Positions 17,244-25,081 of a stretch of DNA of 25,081 nt are shown in pieces (positions within the stretch are counted from its first letter, which is position 1; every line of letters starts with the position of its first letter). The position numbers were made by a program, and so were the translations under genes. Where the stretch lies: assembly GCA_001275005.1 (NCBI GenBank), contig JWZX01002197.1, positions 1-25,081 on the forward strand, given 5' to 3'. The notes beneath the pieces are model-generated. The model searched no databases and was not told the origin of the DNA. It was given only the letters and a program-made list of their open reading frames with translations. The stretch comes from Chrysochromulina tobinii (taxonomy: Eukaryota; Haptophyta; Prymnesiales; Chrysochromulinaceae).

Positions 17244-19044
17244 TCATCGGCGCGGCGGCCCTCCCTGGCCCATTTCCGCGGCGCGTGCAGCATGGTGCTT
17301 CATCACGAGCGCGAGATGGTCCATGGCGCCTTGGTGCGAGATAGGCCTCCCCTGCGCCATCGCCACGGCCGGCGCCATCAGGCCGCCCATCGGCCCTGCG
17401 CCCATCGGCCCCATCTGCGCCATCATCTGCGGCCCCATCTGCGCCATCATCTGCGGCCCCATCTGCGCCATCATCTGCGGCCCCATCTGCGCCAGCATCT
17501 GCGGCCCCATCTGCGCCAGCATCTGCGGCCCCATCTGCGCCAGCATGGCCGCCATAGGAAACGGCGGCGGCGGCGGCGGTTGGAGTGAGGTGCCCGGACG
17601 CACATGGAGCTCGCCATCGAGGCACACCACCTCGGCATACGCCACCAGTGTCCGCAGCGCGCGTTGTGCCACGGAGTCGGGGATGTCGTGCACCTGATAA
17701 GAGGCGCAATCAGACGCAATCAGAGGCCATCAGGGGATGTCGTGCACCTGATGACAGAGGCCATCAGCCGATGAATCAGTCGAGGCAGGGAAGCACTCAG
17801 GCAGGCGCTCAGGGAAGCACTCAGGGAGAGGGAGGCACTTAGGAGGCCATTGGGAGGCAATTAAGGAGGAGCTCAGGGAGAGGGAGCCACTCTGGCTGCG
17901 CCTGGCCTCCAATTACCGCCATCATCGTCGCCAGCACACCCTCCTCGTCCTTCCCATCGTGTGCTGCGCAATTGCTCAGCCAGCTGAGCGCCGTGTAGCG
18001 CGTCGCTGGCCACTGAGGGTGAAGGGCCGTAAGCGACGCCTCGCTGCCTGCCACCGGCGGCGGCGGTACCGCCACGGCCGCAAGGCGCTTCTCGTGCTCG
18101 GCTTTCTTCTGGGCCGCATGGGCGGCCGCGTCTTCGGCGGCGGTATACGTGCAGTGCGCATGCCACGAGGTGCACTGCCCGACAGGCACGCCGCAGCGCG
18201 CGCACCAGCACTGCTCGCAACTCTGATGCGCGGGGCATCCAGTCCCGAAGGGGTATCGGGTGCAGTCGTAGCGCGCGTGCGGCATGGCGTTCATCGCGCG
18301 GCCCACCCCCACGCATTCCACCTCGTCGTCGTCGTCGTCGTCGCAGGCGGCGGCGGCGGAGGAGGCGGCGGTGACGGCCTGAGCCTTGCCCGCGCCGCTG
18401 GTACCAGCCGCATGCGCGACCGTTGACGAGGAGCTGCCAGCGGCATTGACGGCACCGGCGGCACTGACGGCGCAGACGCCCCTGCCACTGGTGCTGCCGC
18501 TACTGCTGTGAGCGCGTCGGGGCAACGAGGCGAGTGGCAGAGGTCGAGGCGGCGAGACGATGCTGCAGTCGTCATCGGCGTCGGCGTCGGCAGTTGGCGG
18601 CATCGCACTCGCTCTCGCAGCGGGCACCGCGGTGCCAGGCGGCGTCTTGTACACTTGTTCTGCAGCGAGGTTAGCAGCGAGGTTAGCAGTAGCGTTAGCA
18701 GCGCGGCTGCGATCGGCCGCAGCGAGGTTTGCTGGCACTGGCGCCGGTGGGCCAGCCGGCGCCGGCGCCGGTGCTGGCGCTGGCAGCTGTGCCGGCGCCA
18801 GCATGGGAGGTGCTGGTGCCGGTGGTGCAGCCGCGGCCGCGGCCTTTGCGCGCTCCATCGCAGCTGCGGCCGCCGCGCTGGGCTTTGCCGATTTTGCCTC
18901 TGCAGCAGGCGATGACGAGGCGGCAGCGGCCCGCTTGCGCTTGGAAGAGGGTGGCGCCTCTGCCTCGGCCGCACGAGCCGTCTTCTTGATCGCACGTCCG
19001 CCGCGGCTCCGCTGCTCGATTCCCTCAGCGTCCCGGGACTCCAT
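17244..19044 (-). CDS. Cys/His zinc-motif protein with Ala-rich N-terminus and MAQMGPQ repeat tail (2 exons)
   Basis: The model is complement of 17917-19044 and 17244-17693, 525 residues, with a GT donor at 17916 (GTAATT). A GC donor after GGAGGCCAG, 24 nt downstream, also keeps the frame. The acceptor is TTATCAG before GTGCACGAC. Residues 1-255 are Ala/Pro/Ser-rich with a basic KRKR cluster, suggesting a nuclear and largely disordered region. Residues ~259-298 hold a compact Cys/His cluster: YDCTRYPFGTGC, SCEQCWCARCG, CTSWHAHC. This resembles the C-x2-C-x-C-x2-C...C-x2-W-x3-HC motif seen in plant RIN13-like proteins. The second exon continues a helical segment (HDIPDSVAQRALRTLV) and then seven MxAQMGPQ octapeptides. 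A chromatin or transcription role is a guess. The ATG at 19044 was taken because the frame further up begins only with GTG. Confidence 0.75.
17407..17546 (-). repeat. 24-bp coding minisatellite (about 7 copies)
   Basis: Tandem units on the plus strand read GGCCCCATCTGCGCCATCAT with four more bases each, and encode MMAQMGPQ or MLAQMGPQ on the minus strand. Two unit variants (CATC and CAGC) are grouped, showing local spread of each variant. Confidence 0.92.
17679..17752 (-). repeat. Duplicated intron acceptor plus exon 2 start (zinc-motif gene)
   Basis: The 20-nt stretch GGGGATGTCGTGCACCTGAT at 17679-17698 spans the splice acceptor and first 15 bases of exon 2 (coding ATCAG then GTGCACGACATCCCC). 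It recurs exactly at 17733-17752 inside the intron. Decamer-type units (CGCAATCAGA, GGCCATCAG) lie between and after the copies. Confidence 0.92.
17753..17916 (-). repeat. Degenerate intronic repeats in the zinc-motif gene
   Basis: The remainder of the intron contains units such as GAAGCACTCAGGCAGGCGCT, CAGGGAGAGGGAG and GGAGGCAATT. They are related to the decamer family of the kinase-paladin gene but more degenerate. Confidence 0.7.
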
Positions 19045-19196
19045 TCTCGTGAACGCAGCGACGCCGAGACAAACGTCGGGTCTCAGCACTGTCTCAGCGT
19101 TCTTGTGATTGGTAGAGTGCGGATGTTGTACAGAGTACGAAGTGCTTTCTGGATTTCACCCGGAAGGCAGCGCGTCTGCCACGTCAGCAGAGGAAT
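19045..19196. promoter_or_regulatory. Divergent spacer, putative bidirectional promoter
   Basis: 152 bp separate the ATG of the zinc-motif gene (minus) from the ATG of the MANF-like gene (plus). No TATA box is apparent. The call rests on orientation. Confidence 0.45.
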
Positions 19197-19985
19197 ATGG
19201 CGCTCCGTTTGCTCGCCGTCCTCGTGGTGCTGCAGCTCGCTGCCGCTGCCAAAAAGGAGGATCCGAACGACTGCGAGGGTGCGTGCACGCCGACAGCTGG
19301 CTGGCGTTCGGCAGCACGCACGCCGCAGCAGCGTTGCCGCATCCGAGGCTGTGCAGCCTCGTCGGTGCCTCATATGCCGCTGTTGCTGCTGCACTGCACC
19401 TGCTGCCTGTCGCAACGTCGCAAGCGGATGCCTGCGCTGTGGCACGGCTGCCACTACCTTCCTGCCCTGCCGCCACCTGCCTGTGCATAGGCTGAGCGCT
19501 GAAACTCTCAACTCCAGCTGAACTCGATGCCTCTGCTCCTGCGCACAGTGTGCCGCGCTGTGATCGGCAAGATCGATGCGGAGCTGACGCCCAAGGAGCG
19601 CACCGACGTCGAAGTGGTGGAGAAAAAGATGCGTGCGTGGTGCGACGTAGCCTCGGGCAAGGACAAGCAGATGTGCTATTACATGGGTGTGGGCGACGCT
19701 AAGGAGGGCACCTCGGGCGGCGTCAAGCGCGACATCAGCTCAGCGCTCACGCGCGGCATCAACGCGAAGCGCCTGTGCGCCCGCCTCAAGACAAAGGACG
19801 GTCAGATGTGCGAGCTCAAGTACGACAAGACGTTCGATCCGGCTACGGCCGACTGGAAGACGATGCGCGTTAAGGAGCTGCGCAAGGTCTGCGACGATGC
19901 TGGCATCTCGACCACGGGCTTTTCAGAGAAGGAGGAGTTCCTAAAAGCCATCAAGGCGCACTACAACATCAAGGACGAGATCTAA
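19197..19985 (+). CDS. MANF/CDNF (ARMET)-like secreted ER protein (2 exons)
   Basis: The model is 19197-19278 joined to 19549-19985, 172 residues; intron 19279-19548 is GT-AG (GTGCGTGC...GCACAG). Exon 1 gives a clear signal peptide (MALRLLAVLVVLQLAAAA). The junction restores DCEVC, the first cysteine pair of the saposin-like domain. Further markers are MRAWC, KDKQMCYYMG, RLCARLKTKDGQMCELKYDK and a C-terminal SAP-like domain (WKTMRVKELRKVCDDAG), in the same order as animal MANF. The six saposin-domain cysteines are present, but the CxxC of the animal C-terminal domain is missing. The last four residues, KDEI, look like an ER-retention signal in place of the RTDL of human MANF. In animals MANF is an ER-stress protein that binds BiP. 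A similar chaperone-cofactor role is inferred. Confidence 0.92.
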
Positions 19986-20318
19986 TCGCACAGGCTTGTA
20001 GGTGAAATGTGGCGGCGCGGACCGCCACCCATACGTGTGAGAGACCGGCGCACCAATCGCACAATCCCTCTGAACGGGGGTTTGTTTTTAGTCCGACTCT
20101 ATCCTTGATCACACGAAACTCGTCGACTCGATCTCGATGATGTGCTTAGGAAGAACGTGCGATACAGAACGCCATGCATGCGACTGAAAAACAAATTTCG
20201 TCCGGTTCCAAACGAATTGGGACCGGTCGCGTTACCGGGAGGAGCGGAAGGACGGCCCCTGGCCGGCCGGTGGCCGAGGTCGTAAGCCTTCGTGTGGGGC
20301 GAATAGGGCGCGTCGGGA
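19986..20318. other. Intergenic region between the MANF-like gene and the repeat-protein gene
   Basis: This 333-bp region holds the 3' UTR of the MANF-like gene and the promoter of the next gene. An imperfect inverted repeat CCGGTTCC / GGGACCGG lies near 20200-20226. No gene is supported on either strand. Confidence 0.55.
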
Positions 20319-21239
20319 ATGGAGGTGGCGGTCGCAAAGGAGCACCTTGAGCGCAAGAACACGGAAGCCGCCACCCTCAAGCGGCAAAACACCGCTGTGA
20401 GCGCAAGGCTGAAGGCTAGCACCGCTGTGGTGGATAATGACATCATGGACGAAGCTGCTGGTCAGGCGCGCATAGCAGCAGCGGCAGCCTCGGAAGAGCG
20501 ACGTAAGAACGAGCAGACCTTCATGCAGAAGCGCAACAAAGACATGCGCGACCGCGTACGGCGCGCAGGAAGCATCGCACGTTCGGACGATAACATAGAT
20601 GATGAGGCTGCCGGCATCGCCCGGATCGCTATGCGAGAGGCGTCCCTTGCGCGGCGGGCGGCCGAACGAAAAGAGCTGGCGCGCGCCAATGCCGCGCAGC
20701 GCGCCGTGCTCGCAGCCACGCAAGCCGTCACCGACTTTTCAATCGATGATGACGAGGCAGGCCGCTATCGAGCTGTCAAGGCCGATGAGGCGCGCGTGCG
20801 GCGTGAACGCGAGGCCGAGCAGCTCAAGCAGCACGCCCTCAGCACCAGGGCGCGCATCCTGGCGGTCAAGGCGGTGACGGACGTCGACCTCACCGATGAG
20901 GCGACTCATCGGTGGCGCCTCGAACTCGCCACAGCATCCGCAGCGCAGCAACTGGAGAATCGCGAGCGCTTGGCGCAGAAGAATGCGCAGATGCGCCGCG
21001 CGCTCGCGTCGGCGCGGCCGCGCGCGCTCGAGCGCGCCTGCACGATGCACAAGGCCGAAGCCGGGCTCGCCTCGCACGTGTCCGAGCAGGCGATGGTTGA
21101 GTCACTTGCCGCAGTCGCGGCAGCGAAGCTCGAGGTGGCGAAGGCGAAAGAGCTGTTGAGGACGTCTCTCCTCTCGGACCAGACGCGCATTTGGAGCGAA
21201 GCCTATGCTCGCCGCGCCGCGCCCGCTTCGCTCTGGTGA
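20319..21239 (+). CDS. Helical protein with four ~50-residue DEAAG repeats, function unknown
   Basis: Single exon, 306 residues, ATG at 20319 and TGA at 21237-21239. The sequence is highly charged and Ala/Arg/Glu-rich, without signal peptide or membrane segments. Four repeats are aligned on a D-x-D-I-x-DEAAG core: glutamates 45, 96, 146 and 194, giving spacings of 51, 50 and 48. Each core is followed by a basic-acidic helix with RR-x-E and usually an Asn-x-x-x-Arg element. The fourth is degenerate (LTDEATHR). The pattern suggests an extended alpha-helical or coiled-coil scaffold. I do not recognise the family. Confidence 0.8.
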   Translation: MEVAVAKEHLERKNTEAATLKRQNTAVSARLKASTAVVDNDIMDEAAGQARIAAAAASEERRKNEQTFMQKRNKDMRDRVRRAGSIARSDDNIDDEAAGIARIAMREASLARRAAERKELARANAAQRAVLAATQAVTDFSIDDDEAGRYRAVKADEARVRREREAEQLKQHALSTRARILAVKAVTDVDLTDEATHRWRLELATASAAQQLENRERLAQKNAQMRRALASARPRALERACTMHKAEAGLASHVSEQAMVESLAAVAAAKLEVAKAKELLRTSLLSDQTRIWSEAYARRAAPASLW

Positions 21240-21447
21240 GTGAGGGTTACTAGAGAGGGGCGTGCATCTGCCGATTGTACGGCGATACGCCGCCGTACGG
21301 GTTTCGACGGTTATTCGACTACGAAATAATGTATACGGCTACGAAATTGTGCGGTGACAGGCCCGGCGCGTGACCTCTATGTCTAAACAAGTGCCTAAAG
21401 CGTGACGATAGGCGCCGTGTCGTTGTGGACCATGTGGACGTCAAGAG

Positions 21448-22482
21448 TCAAGTCATAGTCAAGGCGCCGTGTGGACGGAGGACGAGCCGCCACAGTAGCA
21501 CACCGGCCACCGAGAGCCCTGCGAGACGTCCCACGAGCGCCATCTGCTCCAGGCGTGCCTCGACATCCGCCCAACACGGCGCGCACGGCGTGCGGTCGGC
21601 GTGTGCGTGCGGTCGGCTGTTGCTGGGTGGGAGAGACCCATTGCGCTGACCGCGGCCTTGATGACGGCCATAATCGCCCATCTTGCCGAGGTCGACCAGG
21701 CGAGCGGTTACACGCTCATCATGAACGAGCACGTGCGCGCTCGTCCCCGCGGAGGCCACGTAGGTGTGGAGGGATACTGTGAACAGGTCGGGCCCTGTGA
21801 ACCAGAACACGTCGCAATCGGACGAAGCTTGGTTGAAGCGTAGCACTCGGCCCTGGTAGGGCCGCCCATGCGCTGCGCGCTGCTTCAACAGCGCAAGTGT
21901 GTGGCCGATGAACGGGTGCCGCGGTCGGTCCACGTAAAACGCATCGTATGCGATGCGAGGTCGATACAAGGTACGCTCGCGTCGGGAGCCGCACGGCGGC
22001 GGGCGCGTCGTGTTGCCATCAAGGGTGCTGCCCGGCTCGGTGAAGACCACGACACTTGCGTCCGGTCGCAGCATCCGATCCCATGGCGTCCGCGGCTGCA
22101 CATCCAAGTCTGAGTACCAGCCGCCTCGTCGCCACAGCACTGCAAGGCGTAACATGTCACTCTGCATGACTGGCACGGGAGCAGCATGGTACAAGTGCAA
22201 GAGCTCTGCGTCCTCGTTGAGAAAGGCTCGAGCCACCGTGCGGTTGACCACGACTCGCTGTGCGTTGCTGTTGAGCTTCACGTCGCACTCGTGGTTGCAC
22301 TTGTACTTTCCGTACGGCGGAGTGTTGGACCACAATCCCCAGATGTGAGTCACGAGCGTGCCGCTTGCTGCTGATGCGACGCTCGACGATGGACCAAAGG
22401 CCGAGACGCTCCACGACGCGAGGTCGTGAAGGCCTTCTTTGCACGGCACGGTGAGGCAGTAGACGCGGACGCTGGGAGCCAT
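21448..22482 (-). CDS. Glycosyltransferase, GT32/DXD-type (OCH1-like sugar-binding family)
   Basis: Single exon, 344 residues. The ATG at 22482 was chosen; the frame extends only to a GTG at 22500. TGA at 21448-21450. The stretch MQSDMLRLAVLWRRGGWYSDLDVQP-like region (nt ~22070-22145) is diagnostic: Ser-Asp-x-x-Arg, the GG-x-Y turn, and the DLD metal-binding motif of the Gly_transf_sug/GT32 fold that binds UDP- or GDP-sugar with Mn. Later RHPFIGHTL and FWFTGPDLFT match the second half of the fold. A hydrophobic segment near the C-terminus (GLSVAGVLLWRLVL) could anchor it, whereas Golgi enzymes normally have an N-terminal anchor. No N-terminal signal is evident, so an upstream exon is possible. 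Confidence 0.8.
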   Translation of the reverse strand: MAPSVRVYCLTVPCKEGLHDLASWSVSAFGPSSSVASAASGTLVTHIWGLWSNTPPYGKYKCNHECDVKLNSNAQRVVVNRTVARAFLNEDAELLHLYHAAPVPVMQSDMLRLAVLWRRGGWYSDLDVQPRTPWDRMLRPDASVVVFTEPGSTLDGNTTRPPPCGSRRERTLYRPRIAYDAFYVDRPRHPFIGHTLALLKQRAAHGRPYQGRVLRFNQASSDCDVFWFTGPDLFTVSLHTYVASAGTSAHVLVHDERVTARLVDLGKMGDYGRHQGRGQRNGSLPPSNSRPHAHADRTPCAPCWADVEARLEQMALVGRLAGLSVAGVLLWRLVLRPHGALTMT

Positions 22483-23465
22483 GCCATCAGATCTCACCAC
22501 CTTGCGGCAGCGACATGGATCAGTATACTACCGGTAACGGTATGAACGTTAACACGACAGACGCGACAACCGGTGCTACGGCACTGTTACTGCCCGCTCA
22601 GAATACACACACTTTGTGTGTCGCGGCTACCCCCGGCGTCTTTGAACCGGTAACCGTGTGTGTCCCGGCTCCCCCGGTGTCTTTTTACCGGTAACCGGGG
22701 GGAGCCGGGGGAGTTCTGTACGGTAGACATGCGCGCAACGCGGGCGCCTCGCTCGTGCGTACCAGTCAGTCACGAGTCAGTTTCGTCGCGGTCCCCCCGC
22801 GCTCACCACATCTCAAAGGACGGCTCCGCACGTCACGTTCATGGTTCAATGGAGGTGCTTGTCACGGCGCCATAGAGCATTTTTCGGTTCATTCGCACTG
22901 CCACTGGACGGACTGGAGTTTGACAGTTCTGAAGGAGGGAAAGCGAAAAGGCAAAAGCCGACGTCACTCACAGAGACAGACCACACGCGCACAGTAGGTG
23001 TCTTGTTATATATGAATACGTGCCCACCGGCCGCTAGGGCCTAGGCCCGCGCGGACCGCCAGCGGCGCGAGGGCGGTCAGGCACATTGGCGGAACCGCGC
23101 CTCGGGTGCCGCGGGTGTGGCGTATTTTCAGGCTGAGCGCTGAGGCTCCAGGCCCGTGCAGCCGATGAAAACTACTCTTAACTGATAACTCGCGTTGTTG
23201 AGGTACGTCGTTCGTCCGTCGAGTTGTAAACCCGACCCGACCGGAAACATCCACATGCGGTTGGCATGGCGGTTGGGTCCCATTGTACACAGCTCCTGAC
23301 AGACTGACAGTCCATCTTGGAGTATTGAGATTTGACGAGATCGAGATTTGATATCTGTGAGATCGAGATTTTACGGTCGTCCGATCGACACGCCGGCGCC
23401 GCGAGCGCGCGAGCGTGGTCAGAGTTCACAGCTCGCTGTCCTCGAGCCACTTGGTTGCGTTCCCT
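22483..23465. other. 983-bp intergenic region with hairpin, palindromes and short repeats
   Basis: No open frame here looks coding. It holds a tandem 42-bp repeat (22615-22656 and 22657-22696); a hairpin with arms CCGGCTCCCCCGGT (22665-22678) and ACCGGGGGGAGCCGG (22694-22708) with the palindrome TTACCGGTAA in the loop; a TATATA stretch near 23008; a perfect 12-bp palindrome GGGCCTAGGCCC (23037-23048); and a repeated GAGATCGAGATTT near 23335-23372. The left part is probably the promoter of the glycosyltransferase gene, and the right end the 3' UTR of the next minus-strand gene. Confidence 0.6.
22615..22708. repeat. 42-bp tandem repeat overlapping a GC-rich hairpin
   Basis: Both 42-bp copies end in ACCGGTAACC. 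The second copy plus its flank can fold into a 14-15 bp stem (one bulged base) with TTACCGGTAA exposed in the loop. Another ACCGGTAACGG sits at about 22530. Confidence 0.85.
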
Positions 23466-23504
23466 TCACAGCTCGCTGTCCTCGAGCCACTTGGTCGCGT
23501 TCCG
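23425..23504 (-). repeat. 40-bp tandem duplication at the 3' end of the coding region
   Basis: Copies at 23425-23464 and 23465-23504 both contain CAGCTCGCTGTCCTCGAGCC. On the coding strand each encodes ATKWLEDSEL and the stop. Only the first in coding sense is used; the second lies just past the stop codon. Confidence 0.92.
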
Positions 23505-24886
23505 TGTACTCGACACTAGCGACCGAGTTGCCGCGCTCGTCACGGGCAGCAGCGCGCTCGACGCTTGAGTGCTCCCATCCACGCCACGGTCGCGGTCCAG
23601 GGGGCTGGTAAGGGCCGTTGGGGCGGCCTGCAAGGGCGACACCGTGCATGCATCGGATGCAAGGTTGAGGGTCGAGCCTGAAGACAAGAGGATCTGGTCG
23701 GGCCCGTCATCCATGTACGAGTTCAATTGGCTCCCAAGGGTGCGCTCCGCCTGAGCTTGAATGCCCCGCATCAGCCGGAGCCTTTGCGAGCGGTGCGAGC
23801 GCCGACGTGTCAAGCGCCTCGCCACCAGCGCCGTAAGGGCGAGGACGGTGAGGGCGCCAACGACGCTCACAGTCCAGAGGAGAGCCGAAGGGGCGTCGTC
23901 GTGAGCGCGTGCACCGAGCGCCGAGGGGTCTTCGACGGGTGAGCCGGGAGGCGGGATGGGCGACGATGGCGGCGGCGCCGGCGGCGCTAGGCTTGGAGGC
24001 AGGAGGTCCGAGGGAGGCTTGGAGGGGGGGGGAGCAGCGGCGACGGGGGCGAGAAAGGGTTGGAGGGAAAGGGGGAGGGCGGTAAGGGCGGGGCTGGCAA
24101 TAGCGGCGGCACAGATGCAGTTGGCGAGGTTGGGGGCGCGAGTCCGAAGTGACAGGCTGCTGGCCCGCGGAGGGTGATCACATACTCATGGGACTGGTCG
24201 TCTTCCTCGCCCTCCGGGGCCACGTACTCGGCCGCGCACACGTACTCAAAACGGACGCGCATCGAATATGGATCGGCCGCCTCGAAGCTGCATACGAGTC
24301 GGCTCGGAGGCGGAGGCGGAGGCTCGCCTCCGGAGCCCGCGTCGCCTTCAGTTTCGTCAACAGTTTCGTCCTCCTCATTCCCCTCTTTACCAAAGACCCC
24401 TCCGAAGAACCAGCGGAGGTGGCGGAGGAGAATCGGGTCTCGGGCTGCCGGCCCCTCCTCCAGCGCGCCATCCTGCTCTCGCACCTCGCAGCGGCGCGTG
24501 GAGAAGTCGCCGATCGCCTGGCAGCAGTCTGCAGGCAGTGTGGCCGCGGCATTGTGATCGTAACGCAGGCGTTCGCTTACGTTACACCTGGAGCGCACGA
24601 GCACCGGCTGCGCCACCTTTGCGCCGTCGCACCCCTTGACCGACGGCATCAGCGGCCCACACGTGGTGAAAAAGTCGTCATAACTCCCATGGTGGTACGT
24701 GCCGTACTGGGAACATTGAGTGCCGCCAGTGCAAAACACCTTTTCCAGAGCACCGAACGAGGAGAGGTTGAAGGCTGCACCGTCCTGGGCGCCCTCGCCG
24801 CACGTGAGCAGGCACGACGAGCCCGCCGGGGTGCAAGCCGTCCCTTTGAACCCGCCTCCGTCAACGTCGTCTTCCGAGTTTGACAT
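23466..24886 (-). CDS. Cys-rich type I membrane protein with MRH-like segment, split by a homopolymer frameshift (probably 5' partial)
   Basis: Two minus-strand frames fit together as one protein. From ATG 24886 a Cys-rich region (about 14 Cys, residues 15-150) is followed by an acidic linker, a segment CSFEAADPYS...YVITLRGPAAC that resembles the end of MRH/Atg27-type lumenal domains, and a Pro-rich stalk. This frame ends at 23987. The -1 frame continues the Pro-rich stalk, then a membrane helix (ALLWTVSVVGALTVLALTALVA), a basic stop-transfer cluster and a cytosolic tail ending at 23466. The shift falls in a run of nine G on the plus strand (24024-24032). One extra base would give a single 473-residue frame. 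No signal peptide follows the ATG, and an in-frame TAG lies at 24986-24988, so an upstream exon spliced near 24915 or beyond the window is likely. Lectin-like receptor or cargo sorting is a guess. Confidence 0.6.
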
Positions 24887-25081
24887 GCTGTTTCGCTCCC
24901 CCCTGGGCCCTGCGGGGATGTTCGTCGAGCGAGGTTGCCGCGAAGTTTTGTTGTCAAGTTTTGTCTTACATGTACCGGGTGTCTCCTACTTGGGGATAGC
25001 CCAGCGGCTTCGTCTCCGGGCGTTTTGGGCGCCTCGTTCTCGGGATACAGCGGCGGGCGTCAGCGGTTCGTCGTCGATGCC
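24887..25081 (-). other. Upstream region of the Cys-rich membrane protein gene
   Basis: The sequence is relatively AT-rich around 24940-24970 (coding-sense AAGACAAAACTTGACAAC). A plausible acceptor ATCCCCGCAG precedes GGCCC near 24917. It could be an intron whose upstream exon is outside the window, or a 5' UTR. It cannot be resolved here. Confidence 0.4.

Noticed and set aside
19083-19511. Frames across the MANF intron and upstream of it on both strands
   Set aside because: They are shadows or intronic. The exon 1-exon 2 junction restoring DCEVC explains the locus.
22660-22997. Small plus-strand frames in the large intergenic region
   Set aside because: They are short, basic, overlap each other in different frames and contain the hairpin and repeats. 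Nothing supports coding.
24149-24883. Plus-strand frame opposite the Cys-rich membrane protein
   Set aside because: It has no domains, whereas the minus frame has ordered cysteines, a proline-rich stalk and a membrane helix continuing after the homopolymer.

Overview
The window looks like GC-rich nuclear DNA of a unicellular eukaryotic alga. A haptophyte is my best guess, but this is inference. The evidence is: spliced genes with GT-AG introns and GTGCGY-type donors; eukaryote-only families (an ESCRT-III Vps2/CHMP2-like subunit, a SKP1-like domain, a MANF-like secreted protein, a paladin-type phosphatase); a SET methyltransferase with a signal-peptide-like leader; long proline- and alanine-rich linkers; and many short tandem duplications. 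I see no bacterial operon features, rRNA, tRNA or transposase.

Layout. 1-5054 (+) is one uninterrupted, 5'-truncated reading frame for a large leucine-rich-repeat, multi-pass membrane protein with a soluble C-terminal half. It converges on a minus-strand run of three closely spaced genes: a nine-exon gene (5274-9213) fusing a cytidylate-kinase-like P-loop domain to a single paladin-type phosphatase domain; an MsrB-like domain protein (9325-10497); and a multi-pass membrane protein with a FIT/Scs3-like two-histidine pattern (10628-11491). Then come a histidine-rich putative metal-binding protein (11751-12347, +), a SET-domain methyltransferase (12734-13831, -), and a SKP1-like / F-box-like / LRR fusion with an apparent one-base frameshift (13947-15838, +). 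After these are the Vps2/CHMP2-like gene (16218-16862, -), a two-exon zinc-motif protein with a Met-Gln-Gly-Pro repeat tail (17244-19044, -), a two-exon MANF-like gene (19197-19985, +), a four-repeat helical protein (20319-21239, +), a GT32-like glycosyltransferase (21448-22482, -), and a cysteine-rich type I membrane protein interrupted at a 9-base homopolymer (23466-24886, -, probably incomplete at its 5' end).

Most of the genes look like housekeeping or secretory/endomembrane functions (ER chaperone-like MANF, ESCRT-III, glycosyltransferase, FIT-like, receptor-like proteins). They do not form one obvious pathway. Three head-to-head gene pairs share short spacers: 11492-11750, 13832-13946 and 19045-19196.

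The most unusual signal is in the introns. In the kinase-paladin gene all eight introns can be placed to the base with a continuous frame. Several have direct repeats at their two splice boundaries, as expected if introns arise by insertion with target duplication or by local tandem duplication. Many are filled with a degenerate decamer (TCTGATTGCC on the coding strand). Three introns, in two different genes, carry extra copies of their own 3' splice site plus the start of the downstream exon.
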